Of a stretch of 64,000 nucleotides of DNA, positions 1 through 9,567 are shown one piece after another. Made by a program: the position numbers and the translations under genes. How positions within the stretch are numbered: the first letter of the stretch is position 1; every line of letters starts with the position of its first letter. The notes under the pieces are model-generated. The model was not told where the DNA came from. It did no database searches and saw nothing but the letters and a program-made list of their open reading frames with translations. The stretch is from CBDIDH01 sp965277595 (GTDB lineage Bacteria > Planctomycetota > Planctomycetia > Isosphaerales > Isosphaeraceae): the NCBI GenBank assembly GCA_965277595.1, contig CBDIDH010000002.1, positions 4,464,001-4,528,000 of the forward strand. Reading direction: 5' to 3'.

Positions 1-717
1 ATGGGGAGGCTGAGGAGGCTTAGATCGCTCTGCCTCGACGTCGCCCTGCTCACCGTGGCTTTTCAGGCCATCTCGCCCGATGCCGACACCCTTTCGTCGT
101 CGATGCTGCTCAGGTGTTTCGGCTCGAACCCCGTCGCGGCGATTGCCTCACCGCTCTTGGACCTCCTCCAAGATTTTCGGCCTCGAACCGCGGCTACGAT
201 CCGTCCCGTGGTCCGACCTTCGGTCCTGAATGACCCTTGCGCGCGCGACGAGACCTCGGATGACCATTGCCTGGCAATCCTGGCGCATGCGCACCGAAAC
301 CTCGGTCTTCAAGGTCCTGGACATCTCCGGGTCGAACACTCCGGGATCGCGTATCCCGGGCGGTCGAGTCACCCCGGTCTCTCTTGCCTGAGCCTTCCGC
401 CGCTTCGGAACAGGTGGGGCCGATCGTTGCCGGTCTCACTCTGTCGGCTGACCTGCTAAGTTCCCCTCCACACCCCTTGCTTTCTCCACTCCCGTAAACA
501 CGTGTCGGCCGGCCTCGCCTTCGCCTCGATCGGCGTTGAGACAACCGGCCTAGGCTTGAAGTCTGTCATCGGCGTGTCCGGGTTCTCGGGCATGCGAGGC
601 AGAACGAGCGGCCCTTTCGCGCCCGGGCCGATTCAGAAAAACACGTCATCGAACATTTCGTTCGTTGGGTCGTTCGTTCGTTCGCTCGATCACGTCTTGA
701 AGACGGAGTTAAATGCA
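1..717. other. No convincing gene in the first 0.7 kb
   Basis: Open frames exist on both strands, but their translations are Arg/Ser/Pro-rich and resemble no family I know. None has a good ribosome-binding site. A short run of TTCG tetramers (about 660-690) precedes the small membrane protein at 718. This could be decayed sequence or the regulatory region of the phosphodiesterase cluster. Confidence 0.5.
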
Positions 718-969
718 ATGGATTGCATGAGTCTGGTTTTTGCCTATCTTTCGCCGGAAACCGTCCTGCCGGTGACATCGCTGCTGGCGACGGTGGCCGG
801 CGTGGTGATGATGTTCGGCCGGACGATCTTCCGGCCCGTCTTGCGCTGGGTCCGGTTCGCGAGGATTCGCCGCCGCGTTCACGCGGTCCAGACACCGCAT
901 CGCCAGCCGGGTCCTCGCGTCGAACGTTGCGTTCTGGAGACGTCGGGAGCCAGGTCAAGCGGCCACTGA
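718..969 (+). CDS. Small single-pass membrane protein (83 aa)
   Basis: The product has a hydrophobic segment at about residues 12-33 (PVTSLLATVAGVVMMFG) followed by a strongly basic tail (RFARIRRRVH), so it is predicted to be a one-pass inner-membrane protein with a cytoplasmic C-terminus. ATG 718 is preceded by GGAG at 705-708, 9 bases upstream, which favours this start over longer readings. It lies 52 bases before the first of three phosphodiesterase-like genes on the same strand. From memory, short proteins beginning with a similar YLSPET-type segment occur next to alkaline-phosphatase-family genes in planctomycetes. Its job is unknown; it could anchor or scaffold those enzymes. Confidence 0.5.
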   Translation: MDCMSLVFAYLSPETVLPVTSLLATVAGVVMMFGRTIFRPVLRWVRFARIRRRVHAVQTPHRQPGPRVERCVLETSGARSSGH

Positions 970-1021
970 CGAACTGAGGGCGTGTTTCGGCGGCGACGTA
1001 CCGGGCGCGGGGAGATCGGTC

Positions 1022-2869
1022 GTGAAGAAGGTGGTTGTGATCGGTCTCGATGGCCTTGACCCGACGATCGTTGAGACGATGCTCGCCTCGGGAGCCTTGC
1101 CGAACCTCGCGCGACTGCGCGCGGCCGGCGGTTTCTCGCGGCTGGCGACGACGACCCCCGCGCAGACGCCCGTGGCCTGGTCCACCTTCGCAACGGGTGT
1201 GAACCCGGGGGGCCACGGCATCTTTGATTTTCTCGGCCGCGATCCGCAAACCTATCTGCCCGACCTCGCCCTGAACCGTCACGAGTCGCGGGGGGTCTTT
1301 CAGCCCCCCGCGGCCGTTAACCTGCGCGGGGGTACGCCCGTCTGGGAACTCCTCGGCAACTCGGCGGTGAACTCGGCCATCGTGCGCTGTCCGTGTACCT
1401 ACCCGCCCGACCCCGTCCAGGGCCGGATGCTCTGCGGGATGGGCGTGCCCGACCTGAGAGGCGGCTTCGGGACGCCAACCTTTTACACGACCTCGGCCGA
1501 TGCCTCTCCGCGCGAGAGCGAAAACGTGATTCGCCTGGTCCAGGCCGAAGGGGGCCGGTTCGAGACCCATTTGATCGGCCCGCGTCGGCCGAGAGATCAG
1601 GCCGACCTCCGCTTTGACTTCTCACTGGAACCGGACCAGGCGGCGAATCGCGTTCTTTTGCGATCGTCGGTGTCACCCGAAGGGATGGAAATTCGAGTCG
1701 GTCAATGGAGCGACTGGCTTCGGGTCGGCTTCAAGTCGGGCCTCTTTCAGACGGTCCGGGGGATCGTTCGGTTCCATCTGATCCGCCTGGAGCCGGAACT
1801 GGAGTTCTACGCCTCGCCCGTCAATTTCGATCCCGATGCCCCACTCTTTCCGATCAGCTACCCGGCCGATTATGCGTCCGAATTGGCCGAAAATCTCGGC
1901 CTCTTTCATACCTCGGGAATGGTCGAGGATCACACCGGCTTGAACAACGAGAGGCTCGACGAAGCCGCCTTTCTTGACCAGTGCGACCTGGCCTGGCGCG
2001 AGCGGGAATCGATGTTGCTTCACGAGTTGACTCGGGCTGACGACGGCCTCGTCTTCTGCCTCTTCGACACGCCCGACCGGGTCCAGCATATGTTCTGGCG
2101 TTACCGCGAGCCGGACCATCCGGCGAACCGGGGCAAGACCCTTTCGACCGCGCTGGCAAAAGTTATTGAAGACCATTACCGGCGCGGTGACGACGTCGTT
2201 GGCAAGGCCCTGGAGTTCGCCGACGACGAGACGCTGGTCATCGTCCTCAGCGACCACGGATTCGGCGGTTTTCGGCGCGGGGTGAACCTCAATACGCTGC
2301 TCTTTGACCTCGGCCTTCTGGCGATGCGCGACGGCTCGCGGCCCGGTCCCGACTGTCGCGACCTGCTCCGCGATGTCGACTGGTCGCGGACACGCGCCTA
2401 TGCGCTCGGCCTGAGCGGTCTCTATCTCAACCTCGAAGGGCGCGAGGCTCAGGGGGCGGTCAAGGCCGCGGACGCCGAAGGGTTGAAGGCCGCGATTGCC
2501 GGATCGCTGACGCGCCTGGTTGACCCCGCCTCGGGAGACCTGGCGATTCACCGGGTCCGCCCGCGCGAGTCGGTGTATTCAGGGCCGTTCGTGAGCGGAG
2601 CGCCCGACCTGCTCGTCGACTTCGCTCCCGGATATCGCGTTTCCTGGGGAAGCTCGCTCGGCGGCGCTTCGGCGGCACCGTTCGAGGACAACACGCGGAA
2701 GTGGAGCGGCGACCACATCGTTGACCCCCGGTGCGTCCCTGGGGTCCTCTTCATGAACCGGCCTTTTCGCCAGACGGACGCCGATCTCAAGGACATGGCG
2801 CCGACGATTCTGGATGCCCTCGGCGTTGCCAGGGGTCCGCTCATGGAAGGGAGTTCCTTGCTCAGATGA
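1022..2869 (+). CDS. Alkaline-phosphatase-superfamily phosphodiesterase/nucleotide pyrophosphatase-like protein
   Basis: The 615-aa product starts with the metal-binding strand VVVIGLDGLDP (Asp10). A TPAQTPVAW segment near residues 45-53 probably carries the Thr nucleophile. Later come the metal-ligand motifs FDTPDRVQHMFW and LSDHGF, which is the type I phosphodiesterase/nucleotide pyrophosphatase layout. No signal peptide or TM segment is visible, so it should act in the cytoplasm on a phosphodiester or similar ester; the substrate cannot be told. The start is GTG with GGGGAGA about 7 bases upstream. Its stop overlaps the next start (ATGA), so the two genes are translationally coupled. It is a divergent paralogue of the following gene. 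Confidence 0.88.
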   Translation: MKKVVVIGLDGLDPTIVETMLASGALPNLARLRAAGGFSRLATTTPAQTPVAWSTFATGVNPGGHGIFDFLGRDPQTYLPDLALNRHESRGVFQPPAAVNLRGGTPVWELLGNSAVNSAIVRCPCTYPPDPVQGRMLCGMGVPDLRGGFGTPTFYTTSADASPRESENVIRLVQAEGGRFETHLIGPRRPRDQADLRFDFSLEPDQAANRVLLRSSVSPEGMEIRVGQWSDWLRVGFKSGLFQTVRGIVRFHLIRLEPELEFYASPVNFDPDAPLFPISYPADYASELAENLGLFHTSGMVEDHTGLNNERLDEAAFLDQCDLAWRERESMLLHELTRADDGLVFCLFDTPDRVQHMFWRYREPDHPANRGKTLSTALAKVIEDHYRRGDDVVGKALEFADDETLVIVLSDHGFGGFRRGVNLNTLLFDLGLLAMRDGSRPGPDCRDLLRDVDWSRTRAYALGLSGLYLNLEGREAQGAVKAADAEGLKAAIAGSLTRLVDPASGDLAIHRVRPRESVYSGPFVSGAPDLLVDFAPGYRVSWGSSLGGASAAPFEDNTRKWSGDHIVDPRCVPGVLFMNRPFRQTDADLKDMAPTILDALGVARGPLMEGSSLLR

Positions 2870-4329
2870 AAATTCTTGTCGTCGGACTCGACGGCGCCGT
2901 GCCCGAACTCCTCTTCGGCGACGACCGCCTCGTCAACTTTCGCCGCCTGATGGACGTCGGCTGTCACGGCCCGCTGGAAAGCATCGTCCCGCCGATCACC
3001 GTGCCGGCCTGGGCGTGCATGGCCGCGAGCCAGGACCCCGGCTCGCTCGGCGTTTATGGCTTTCGGAACCGGCTCGACCACTCCTATGACGGCCTCGGGA
3101 TCGTCAACGCCCGGTCAATCGATGCGCTGACGATCTGGGATCAAATCGCCCGCGAAGGGGGCCGATCCATCATCATCGGCGTCCCCCCCGGCTATCCACC
3201 GCGCAAGGTGAACGGGATCTCGGTCGGAGACTTCCTCACCCCCGACACATCCCGCGACGTCTACACCCATCCGGCCTCGATCCGCCATGAAATCGATGCC
3301 CTTGTCGGCACCTATCCGGTCGACGTCAAGGGGTTCAGAACGCACAACAAGTCGTGGCTGCGTTCGGAAATCTGGGCGATGACGCGCGCTCATTTTCAGG
3401 TGGTCCGCCACTTTCTCAAGAATCACGACTGGGACTACTTCCAGTTCGTCGAGATCGGGCTCGACCGGGTCCAGCATGGCTTCTGGAAGTATCACGACCC
3501 GCTCCACGTCTCGCACGAGCCCAATAGCCCTTACGGCGAGACGATTCGCGACTATTATCGACTCCTCGACGAAGAACTTGGTAGCCTGCTGGAGTCGCTG
3601 ACCGACGACACGATCGTGCTTGTGGTCTCGGATCATGGAGCGCGTCGGCTTGACGGCGGCTTCTGCGTGAATGAGTGGCTCGTTCGCGAAGGCTTGCTCG
3701 TTCTGAAGACGTATCCAAGCGAGATCACGCCCTTCTCGAAGCTCGACGTTGACTGGTCGCGCACGCGAGTCTGGAGCGAAGGGGGTTATTACGCGCGTGT
3801 CTTCCTCAACGTGAAGGGGCGCGAACCTCAAGGGCTGGTCGATCCCGGCGATTACGAAGCCGTGCGCGATGAGATCAAGGCCCAGCTCGAAGCGACGACC
3901 GACGCCTCGGGTGCTCGCCTCGGCACGCTCGTCTTCAAGCCGGAAGAGATCTATCGAGACGTGCGCAACGTGGCTCCCGACCTGATCGCGCATTTCGGGG
4001 CGCTCGCCTGGCGATCGGTCGGCGGGGTCGGCTATCCGACGATTCACGTCCTTGAGAACGACACCGGACCGGACGACTGCAACCACGCGCAATCGGGGGC
4101 GTTTATCCTCGCGTCGACGAACAACCCGCTGGCCGGACCGGTCGCGGGCGCTCACCTGCTCGACATCGCGCCAACGCTTCTGGAACTGGGCGGCTACGAC
4201 CTTCCCGCGTCGATGCGGGGTCGGTCGCTCGTTACGGGTCAGGCCCTCGGCAGCGTCGCCCACGGCTACAGCGTCGACGACGAAGCCATCATCCGAGCAC
4301 GGCTCAGCGGCCTGGGATATCTCTCGTGA
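2866..4329 (+). CDS. Second alkaline-phosphatase-superfamily phosphodiesterase-like protein
   Basis: The 487-aa product begins MKILVVGLDGAVP (metal Asp9), has an ITVPAWACMA nucleophile region, and carries LDRVQHGFWKY and VVSDHGARR as later metal-ligand motifs. It resembles the upstream 615-aa protein in order of motifs but is shorter, with fewer insertions. I chose the ATG inside the ATGA overlap with the upstream stop over an in-frame reading starting 135 bases earlier, because the motif then sits at the very N-terminus as in its neighbour. It is predicted cytoplasmic. Its own stop overlaps the next start (TGATG). The tight coupling suggests that all three enzymes serve one pathway, but nothing here identifies the substrate. 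Confidence 0.88.
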   Translation: MKILVVGLDGAVPELLFGDDRLVNFRRLMDVGCHGPLESIVPPITVPAWACMAASQDPGSLGVYGFRNRLDHSYDGLGIVNARSIDALTIWDQIAREGGRSIIIGVPPGYPPRKVNGISVGDFLTPDTSRDVYTHPASIRHEIDALVGTYPVDVKGFRTHNKSWLRSEIWAMTRAHFQVVRHFLKNHDWDYFQFVEIGLDRVQHGFWKYHDPLHVSHEPNSPYGETIRDYYRLLDEELGSLLESLTDDTIVLVVSDHGARRLDGGFCVNEWLVREGLLVLKTYPSEITPFSKLDVDWSRTRVWSEGGYYARVFLNVKGREPQGLVDPGDYEAVRDEIKAQLEATTDASGARLGTLVFKPEEIYRDVRNVAPDLIAHFGALAWRSVGGVGYPTIHVLENDTGPDDCNHAQSGAFILASTNNPLAGPVAGAHLLDIAPTLLELGGYDLPASMRGRSLVTGQALGSVAHGYSVDDEAIIRARLSGLGYLS

Positions 4330-6296
4330 TGATCAAGCAGGCGGAAACCCTTCGAAGCCGGTTCTTGACAAGGCGTTCGCGGACAGGCGCGGATCGACCG
4401 ATCCTCAAGAGCGCGGCCGAGACCGCGAGCCCGGAATTCACGTCTCGCGTCGCGCTCGAATGGCTTGTGGCAACCCTCTGGCTTGGACTCGTCGCCGGCT
4501 GGCTCGAACTGGGCCTGGTCCTGGTGCAGAGGTCCATCAACCCGCATATTCCGCTCGACCTTTTGCGGACGAACCGGCACTACCTCTGGATGATTCCGGT
4601 TGCGGACACCTTGCTCTTTGCCGTCCTGGGATTGATCCTCGCCTTGCTTGGCCGACCCTTGCCGAAGCTGACGCCTTGGCTAGCCCCGCGGCTTCCGTTG
4701 ACCCTGCTTTTCTGGACGCTCCTGCTCAACATCGATGGGCTGAACGCGGCGTCGAGCCTGGTCTTCTCGGCGGGCCTGGGCGCAATGATCGGGCCTCGAT
4801 TCGGGCGGCGGATCGAAAGGGTCAGGCCGATCATGGTGGTAAGTCTGTCCGCGCTCGGGCCTGGCCTTCTTATTCTGACCGCGCTGACCGTGAACCGGAT
4901 TCAGTCCGCCGAGAATCGAGCCCGATCGCTCGCCCCGGTGGCGAAGGCAGGGGCGCCGAACGTCGTCCTGATCGTCCTGGACAACGTCCGCGCGGCAAGC
5001 CTGAGCCTTTACGGTCACGATCGGCCGACGTCGCCAAACCTGGAGCGGCTGGCGCGTTCGGGCTTGCTTTACAAGGAGGCCCGGTCGACAGCCTCATGGA
5101 CCTTGCCCTCGCATGCGAGCTTACTCACGGGGCGCTGGCCGCATGAGCTTTCCGTCGGTTTTGATCTGCCACTTGACGCAACCTATCCAACCCTGGCCGA
5201 GGTTCTTGGCCGACACGGTTACGCCTCGGCCGGATTCGTGGCGAACACCTATTACTGCAACCTTTTGTACGGTCTGGGACGCGGCTTCGACCGGTATGAG
5301 GACGACTACGAGAACCAGACCATCTCTCTCTTTGAGATCCTCCGAAGTTCCGGCCTGGGCAAGCGTTTGATTCACGCTTTCGGCTATTCGATCCGGGTCG
5401 CCGAAGGGGGAACCTCGGTCCGCAAGTCGGCGGCGATGATCAATCGCGATGCGCTCCGCTGGATCGCCGGGGTTCCCGAAAAGCGTCCGTTCTTCGTCTT
5501 CCTCAACTATTACGACGCGCACGGTCCCTGGGTTCCCCCCGATAATCTCTCCCCGCGATTCGGCCTGGGAGCCTCATCCGAACGAGAAAAGGTGGAAATT
5601 CTCAAGCGCCATCAGGCGATCCAGTCTGGAAAACTCGATGCGGACGAGGCCACGCGGCAGGCCGCCGAGCGCGAGGCGGTGAACGTGCTCCGCGATTCGT
5701 ATGAAAGTTGCATCGCCTCTCTCGACCACCAGATTGGCCTCTTGCATACGGAACTGGAACGTCGAGGACTGATGGAAAACACGCTCGTGATCATCACCTC
5801 GGATCACGGCGAGCATTTCCAGGAGCGCGGGTTTCGGGGCCACGGGTTGAGTCTCTATCGTCGAGAAGTTCATGTCCCTCTCTTGATCCTTCCACCCGCG
5901 AAGAATGCGACAACAGCGGTGATTGATGAGCCAGTCAGTCATCGCGACATCGCCGCGACGATTGCCGACTGGGCGGGCCTCGGCGCGCAATCTCCCTTCC
6001 CCGGCCACTCTCTCAGGCGGTCGAGCGGCGGAGTAATCTCTCCGGTCCTTTCCGAACTGGAACGACAGCCCAACCTCGCGCCGATGCAGGAGGTTCCCGC
6101 CTCGCTCGGGTCGGTTCGATCCCTTCTTTCCGGGAACCTTGAGTACATTCACAACGGGAACGGAGCGGAGGAACTGTATCGCCTTGACGATGACCCGTTT
6201 GAAAGCCGCAACCTCGCTCCGACCGCCGAGGCTGGCCCTCGCTTGATCCACTTCCGCGCGGACCTGAAACGGCTCTCGGGCGGCGAACGTCCCTGA
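4329..6296 (+). CDS. Membrane-anchored sulfatase-fold hydrolase or transferase
   Basis: About 655 aa. Residues 35-200 hold roughly five TM helices, followed by a sulfatase-fold domain starting at NVVLIVLDNVRAASLSLYG. The nucleophile region is SWTLPSHASLLTG, which lacks the C/S-x-P-x-R formylglycine signature of true sulfatases; a Thr or Ser nucleophile is likely, as in phosphoethanolamine or phosphoglycerol transferases. ITSDHGEHF and RGHG carry later metal ligands. The TM block plus catalytic domain recalls LtaS/EptA-type enzymes that modify envelope glycans or lipids, which is inference. GTG 4326 is an alternative start; ATG 4329 overlaps the previous stop. Confidence 0.82.
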   Translation: MIKQAETLRSRFLTRRSRTGADRPILKSAAETASPEFTSRVALEWLVATLWLGLVAGWLELGLVLVQRSINPHIPLDLLRTNRHYLWMIPVADTLLFAVLGLILALLGRPLPKLTPWLAPRLPLTLLFWTLLLNIDGLNAASSLVFSAGLGAMIGPRFGRRIERVRPIMVVSLSALGPGLLILTALTVNRIQSAENRARSLAPVAKAGAPNVVLIVLDNVRAASLSLYGHDRPTSPNLERLARSGLLYKEARSTASWTLPSHASLLTGRWPHELSVGFDLPLDATYPTLAEVLGRHGYASAGFVANTYYCNLLYGLGRGFDRYEDDYENQTISLFEILRSSGLGKRLIHAFGYSIRVAEGGTSVRKSAAMINRDALRWIAGVPEKRPFFVFLNYYDAHGPWVPPDNLSPRFGLGASSEREKVEILKRHQAIQSGKLDADEATRQAAEREAVNVLRDSYESCIASLDHQIGLLHTELERRGLMENTLVIITSDHGEHFQERGFRGHGLSLYRREVHVPLLILPPAKNATTAVIDEPVSHRDIAATIADWAGLGAQSPFPGHSLRRSSGGVISPVLSELERQPNLAPMQEVPASLGSVRSLLSGNLEYIHNGNGAEELYRLDDDPFESRNLAPTAEAGPRLIHFRADLKRLSGGERP

Positions 6297-6511
6297 TGCG
6301 AAACTCCGTAATTCCCGAGATCGACTCAGGGCAGGGCGGGGCGACGTCGCTTGCGCGAGTGAAGCGCGGTAAGATCGTTGCGCGGTGAACTCGAACCCGC
6401 GTAAATCTGAAGACAAAAACAACGCGAAAAGGGATCGACGCCGTGGTGGACGTGAAGACCGTTCCAGGTGAGGCGTTGAGTCCCTGGGAATGACCTCAAC
6501 GCCGGTGCGAT

Positions 6512-8176
6512 ATGCCCGTGGAACCGCAAACGTCCTCGGGAACGGGACGGAATCGACGTCCGATTTTCGTGAAGTATGCGGCGGCCGTCATTTTTGTGGC
6601 GCTGGCGGTCGTGGGGCGTCGCCTTCTTGGACCAATTCTTAGCGACCGAGAACCGTTTCCGACCTTTTATATCTCGGTGACGGCCGCCGCCTGGTGGGGA
6701 GGGCTGGGTCCGACCCTCTTCGCGATGGTTCTGGGCTATCTCGCCGCCGACTGGTTCTTTATCGCCCCGCACAATGAGTTTTCCCCGCTGAACCTGGCCA
6801 ATACGGGGACGTACGGCTTCGTCAGCCTGGCGATCTCCTGGTTCACGCACATGATGCACTCCGCGCAAGATCGCGCTGAGGCGAGTGCACGCCAGGCTCG
6901 TCTCCGGCGGGACGAACTGGAACGCGAGATCGTCGAGCGACGTCGAGTTGAACGCGACCGCGAGCACTTGCTAGAAGAGCTGCGCACGGCTCGGGGACGA
7001 CTTGAAGCAGTTCTTCGCCAGATGCCCGCGGGCGTGGTGATCGTCGAGGCCCCCTCGGGACGTGTCGTACTCGCGAACGAGCAGACGAGCCAGTTGTGGA
7101 AGGCCACCGCTGACTCGTCGGGCGAAGACCTTGGGTTTGGCCGCGCGGGGCTTCGCGACAAGGACGGCCGGGCCTATCTGCCGCGCGAATGGCCGCTGGC
7201 CAGGTCGCTCGCCACGGGCGAGGTGGTCACGAACGAGGAATTACGATTTCCGAAGGACGACGGCAGTTGGGGCACGGTGACCGTCAGCTCCGCCTCGATC
7301 CGCGATCCGACCGGCGCGGTCGTCGCGGCCGTCGCCGTTCTTTACGACATCAGCGCACGGAAAGACGCCGAGGAGGAGTTGATCCGCGCGCAGGAGGAAC
7401 TGGAGCACCGCGTCGCGGAGCGGACCGCAGATCTCGCTCGCGCCAACGAATCACTGCGAGCCGAGGTTCTTGAACGTCGGCTCGTTGAGCGTTCGCGCAA
7501 TGATCTGCTGCGAAGGCTCGTTGATGTCCAGGAAGAGGAGCGGGCACGGCTCTCCCGCGAACTGCACGACCAGATGGGCCAGCAGCTCACGGCCTTGAAA
7601 CTCGGCCTGGAAGCCCTTGCCGCCGCCGTGACGGACGAGGAGACCCGTTCCGCCCGGCTGCGACAGTTGCTCGCCCTGACCCGACAGGTCGGCCACGACA
7701 TGCACAGGATCGCCTGGGAACTCGGTCCGGCCGCGCTCGATGAACTGGGCCTGCCCGCCGCGCTGGCCAACTACGCGGAGGAGTGGTCGGGAAATTCGGG
7801 AGTGCCTGTGCAGTTCCAATGTACCGGGTCCTGGGATGACCGCCTCGCGCCGGAGATCGAGACGACCTTTTATCGGGTCGTACAGGAAGCCTTGACGAAC
7901 ATCGCGAAGCACGCGGGAGCCAGCCGGGCGAGCTTGATCCTGAACCGACGCCCCGATGATGCGCTGGTGATTGTTGAGGATGATGGCAAGGGTTTCAGGC
8001 TCGACGAGGCTGTCGGCCCGGCCCGGACGCCTCGAAGTCTCGGCCTGGCAGGAATGAAGGAGCGCGCGCGGGCCGTCGGTGGCGAACTTCAGGTTGAGTC
8101 CACGCCGGGTCAAGGGATGACCGTTTTCATCCGTGTTCCCGTCCGCGGAGAGAAAGCGAGTGCGGCCGATGGCTAA
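6512..8176 (+). CDS. Membrane sensor histidine kinase, NarL-partner type (DUF4118-PAS-HisKA_3-HATPase)
   Basis: The 554-aa protein starts with a four-helix DUF4118-like membrane region (about residues 20-115), as in KdpD-type sensors. A coiled coil, a PAS domain (about 160-280), a second coiled coil, the HisKA_3 dimerisation box with phospho-acceptor His352 (ELHDQMGQQL), and a HATPase_c domain with EALTNIAKHA (N box) and DDGKGF follow. It should autophosphorylate and pass phosphate to the NarL-type regulator encoded next, whose start overlaps its end by 8 bases. The signal is not evident; the PAS region has no obvious haem or flavin signature. Confidence 0.92.
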   Translation: MPVEPQTSSGTGRNRRPIFVKYAAAVIFVALAVVGRRLLGPILSDREPFPTFYISVTAAAWWGGLGPTLFAMVLGYLAADWFFIAPHNEFSPLNLANTGTYGFVSLAISWFTHMMHSAQDRAEASARQARLRRDELEREIVERRRVERDREHLLEELRTARGRLEAVLRQMPAGVVIVEAPSGRVVLANEQTSQLWKATADSSGEDLGFGRAGLRDKDGRAYLPREWPLARSLATGEVVTNEELRFPKDDGSWGTVTVSSASIRDPTGAVVAAVAVLYDISARKDAEEELIRAQEELEHRVAERTADLARANESLRAEVLERRLVERSRNDLLRRLVDVQEEERARLSRELHDQMGQQLTALKLGLEALAAAVTDEETRSARLRQLLALTRQVGHDMHRIAWELGPAALDELGLPAALANYAEEWSGNSGVPVQFQCTGSWDDRLAPEIETTFYRVVQEALTNIAKHAGASRASLILNRRPDDALVIVEDDGKGFRLDEAVGPARTPRSLGLAGMKERARAVGGELQVESTPGQGMTVFIRVPVRGEKASAADG

Positions 8177-8822
8177 ATTGCGCGTGCTTCTGGCCGACGA
8201 CCACATGATCGTCCGTGAAGGACTGAAGTCGCTCATTGACTCGCAAGACGATCTTGAAGTCGTCGGCGAGGCAGCCGACGGCGAATCCGCCTGCGAGAAG
8301 GCAGGCGAGTTGCTTCCGGACGTCGTCGTGATGGACGTTTCCATGCCGGGGCTCTCGGGGATCGGAGCCACCGAGCGGCTCAAGCAAGATTACCCAGCAA
8401 TCAAGGTCTTGGCGCTCAGCGTCTTCGAGGACAAGGGGCACCTGCGTCGGATGCTCCAGGCCGGAGCCTCGGGGTACATCCTCAAGCTGGCCACCAGTGA
8501 CGATCTCGTCCGCGCGCTTCGGCTCGTCGCGGCGGGGGGGGTCTATCTTGATCCCGTGCTCGCGGGCAAAGTCGTCGGCGATATCGTTGCCGAGGGAGAG
8601 GAATCGGGCAAGGCCGACGGTGCTCGCCTGACGGACCGAGAAACGCAGGTGTTGATCCGGGTCGCCCGGGGTTTCAGCAACAAGGAAATCGCCGCGCAGC
8701 TTGACGTGAGCGTCAAGACGGTCGAGACCCACAAGCTTCGCTCGATGGAAAAGCTTGGCCTTCGAAGTCGCGCCGAGGTCGTTCGATTCGCGCTCGGCCG
8801 GGGGTGGTTCGCCCAGGACTGA
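8169..8822 (+). CDS. NarL/FixJ-family response regulator
   Basis: 217 aa. The receiver domain (residues 4-120) has the acidic pocket LADDH and phospho-acceptor Asp56 in VVMDVSMPG. A GerE/LuxR helix-turn-helix follows at about 150-210 (LTDRETQVL, NKEIAAQLDVSVKTVETH). ATG 8169 lies inside the kinase gene in another frame and gives a standard receiver N-terminus, so the pair is translationally coupled. It is the cognate transcription factor of the upstream kinase. Its targets are unknown; the secreted protein gene 210 bases downstream is a natural candidate. Confidence 0.93.
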   Translation: MAKLRVLLADDHMIVREGLKSLIDSQDDLEVVGEAADGESACEKAGELLPDVVVMDVSMPGLSGIGATERLKQDYPAIKVLALSVFEDKGHLRRMLQAGASGYILKLATSDDLVRALRLVAAGGVYLDPVLAGKVVGDIVAEGEESGKADGARLTDRETQVLIRVARGFSNKEIAAQLDVSVKTVETHKLRSMEKLGLRSRAEVVRFALGRGWFAQD

Positions 8823-9033
8823 TCGTCCGCGCGTCAGGGAAATCCCTGAGGCAAGTTTCGCTTTTCGAGAAGCTTGCCACCTCGACAATCCTGAGTCATT
8901 TCTCGCATCCGGCCGATCGACGAGACACCTCCAGGCCCCGAAAATGATGGGTAGAGGTATGAATGCAAGCCTCTGCTCGCAAGGGACGCGGCCTGAGGTC
9001 GTCACCCCCCTAAACGACGTTGAGGAGTCAAGG

Positions 9034-9567
9034 ATGCGAACGACCCTGAAATCGATTGCCGCCATCGTCGCCTGTTTCGCGGGCCTGAGTGTTCACGAAT
9101 CCCGCGCGGCCGATCCGTTTCTGAACACCAGTTGGAGGACGACGTATACCACCGAGCAAGGCGCCAACGTCGATAGCCAGGTGAATCTGACGGGCAACGG
9201 CGCGGGGACGTATCAGGCTTCAGCAAATGGTCAGGCCCTTGGCAACGGCACGTTTTCCCAGGTCCGCGTGGAGTCCGAGACGAGGCAGAACAGCCCCTTG
9301 CCGGGTCCAGGGTCGGGGGGCAACAACTTCGGCCTGCCGTCGAATGAAACGAAGTACATCAAGGGTCTCTGGGATTTTAATGGCACGAAAGGTTGGTTCA
9401 AGTGGGAACTCTACGAGGCCGGCGGCGGTTGCCACTTTGTCGGCAAGTGGGGTTTTCTCGAAAACGGAGCCGCGGGACCCACCAAGGGCTCGTGGCGGGG
9501 CGATCAGACCAACGGCGGCGGCGGAAGCTCGGGGGGTGGGAATAGTCCACTCATCCCGATCCCCTGA
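9034..9567 (+). CDS. Secreted protein of unknown function (177 aa)
   Basis: A clear signal peptide (MRTTLKSIAAIVACFAGLSVHESRAA, cleavage near ADP) leads to a mature domain of about 150 aa, rich in Gly, Asn, Thr and Trp. It has motifs such as TSWRTTYTTEQG, GLWDFNGTKGWFKWELYE and a Gly/Ser tail (GGGGSSGGGN). The strand-like pattern suggests a lipocalin- or jelly-roll-like beta fold, but I do not recognise the family. ATG 9034 is preceded by GAGGAG (9022-9027). It follows the two-component system on the same strand and may be in its regulon. Confidence 0.75.
   Translation: MRTTLKSIAAIVACFAGLSVHESRAADPFLNTSWRTTYTTEQGANVDSQVNLTGNGAGTYQASANGQALGNGTFSQVRVESETRQNSPLPGPGSGGNNFGLPSNETKYIKGLWDFNGTKGWFKWELYEAGGGCHFVGKWGFLENGAAGPTKGSWRGDQTNGGGGSSGGGNSPLIPIP

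Noticed and set aside
1..459. 152-aa open frame at the window start
   Set aside because: Composition and overlap with equally long frames on the other strand suggest non-coding GC-rich sequence; no family match or RBS.
4329..6296. Genuine sulfatase annotation
   Set aside because: The C/S-x-P-x-R formylglycine motif is absent, so a sulfate-ester hydrolase role is not supported; only the fold is.
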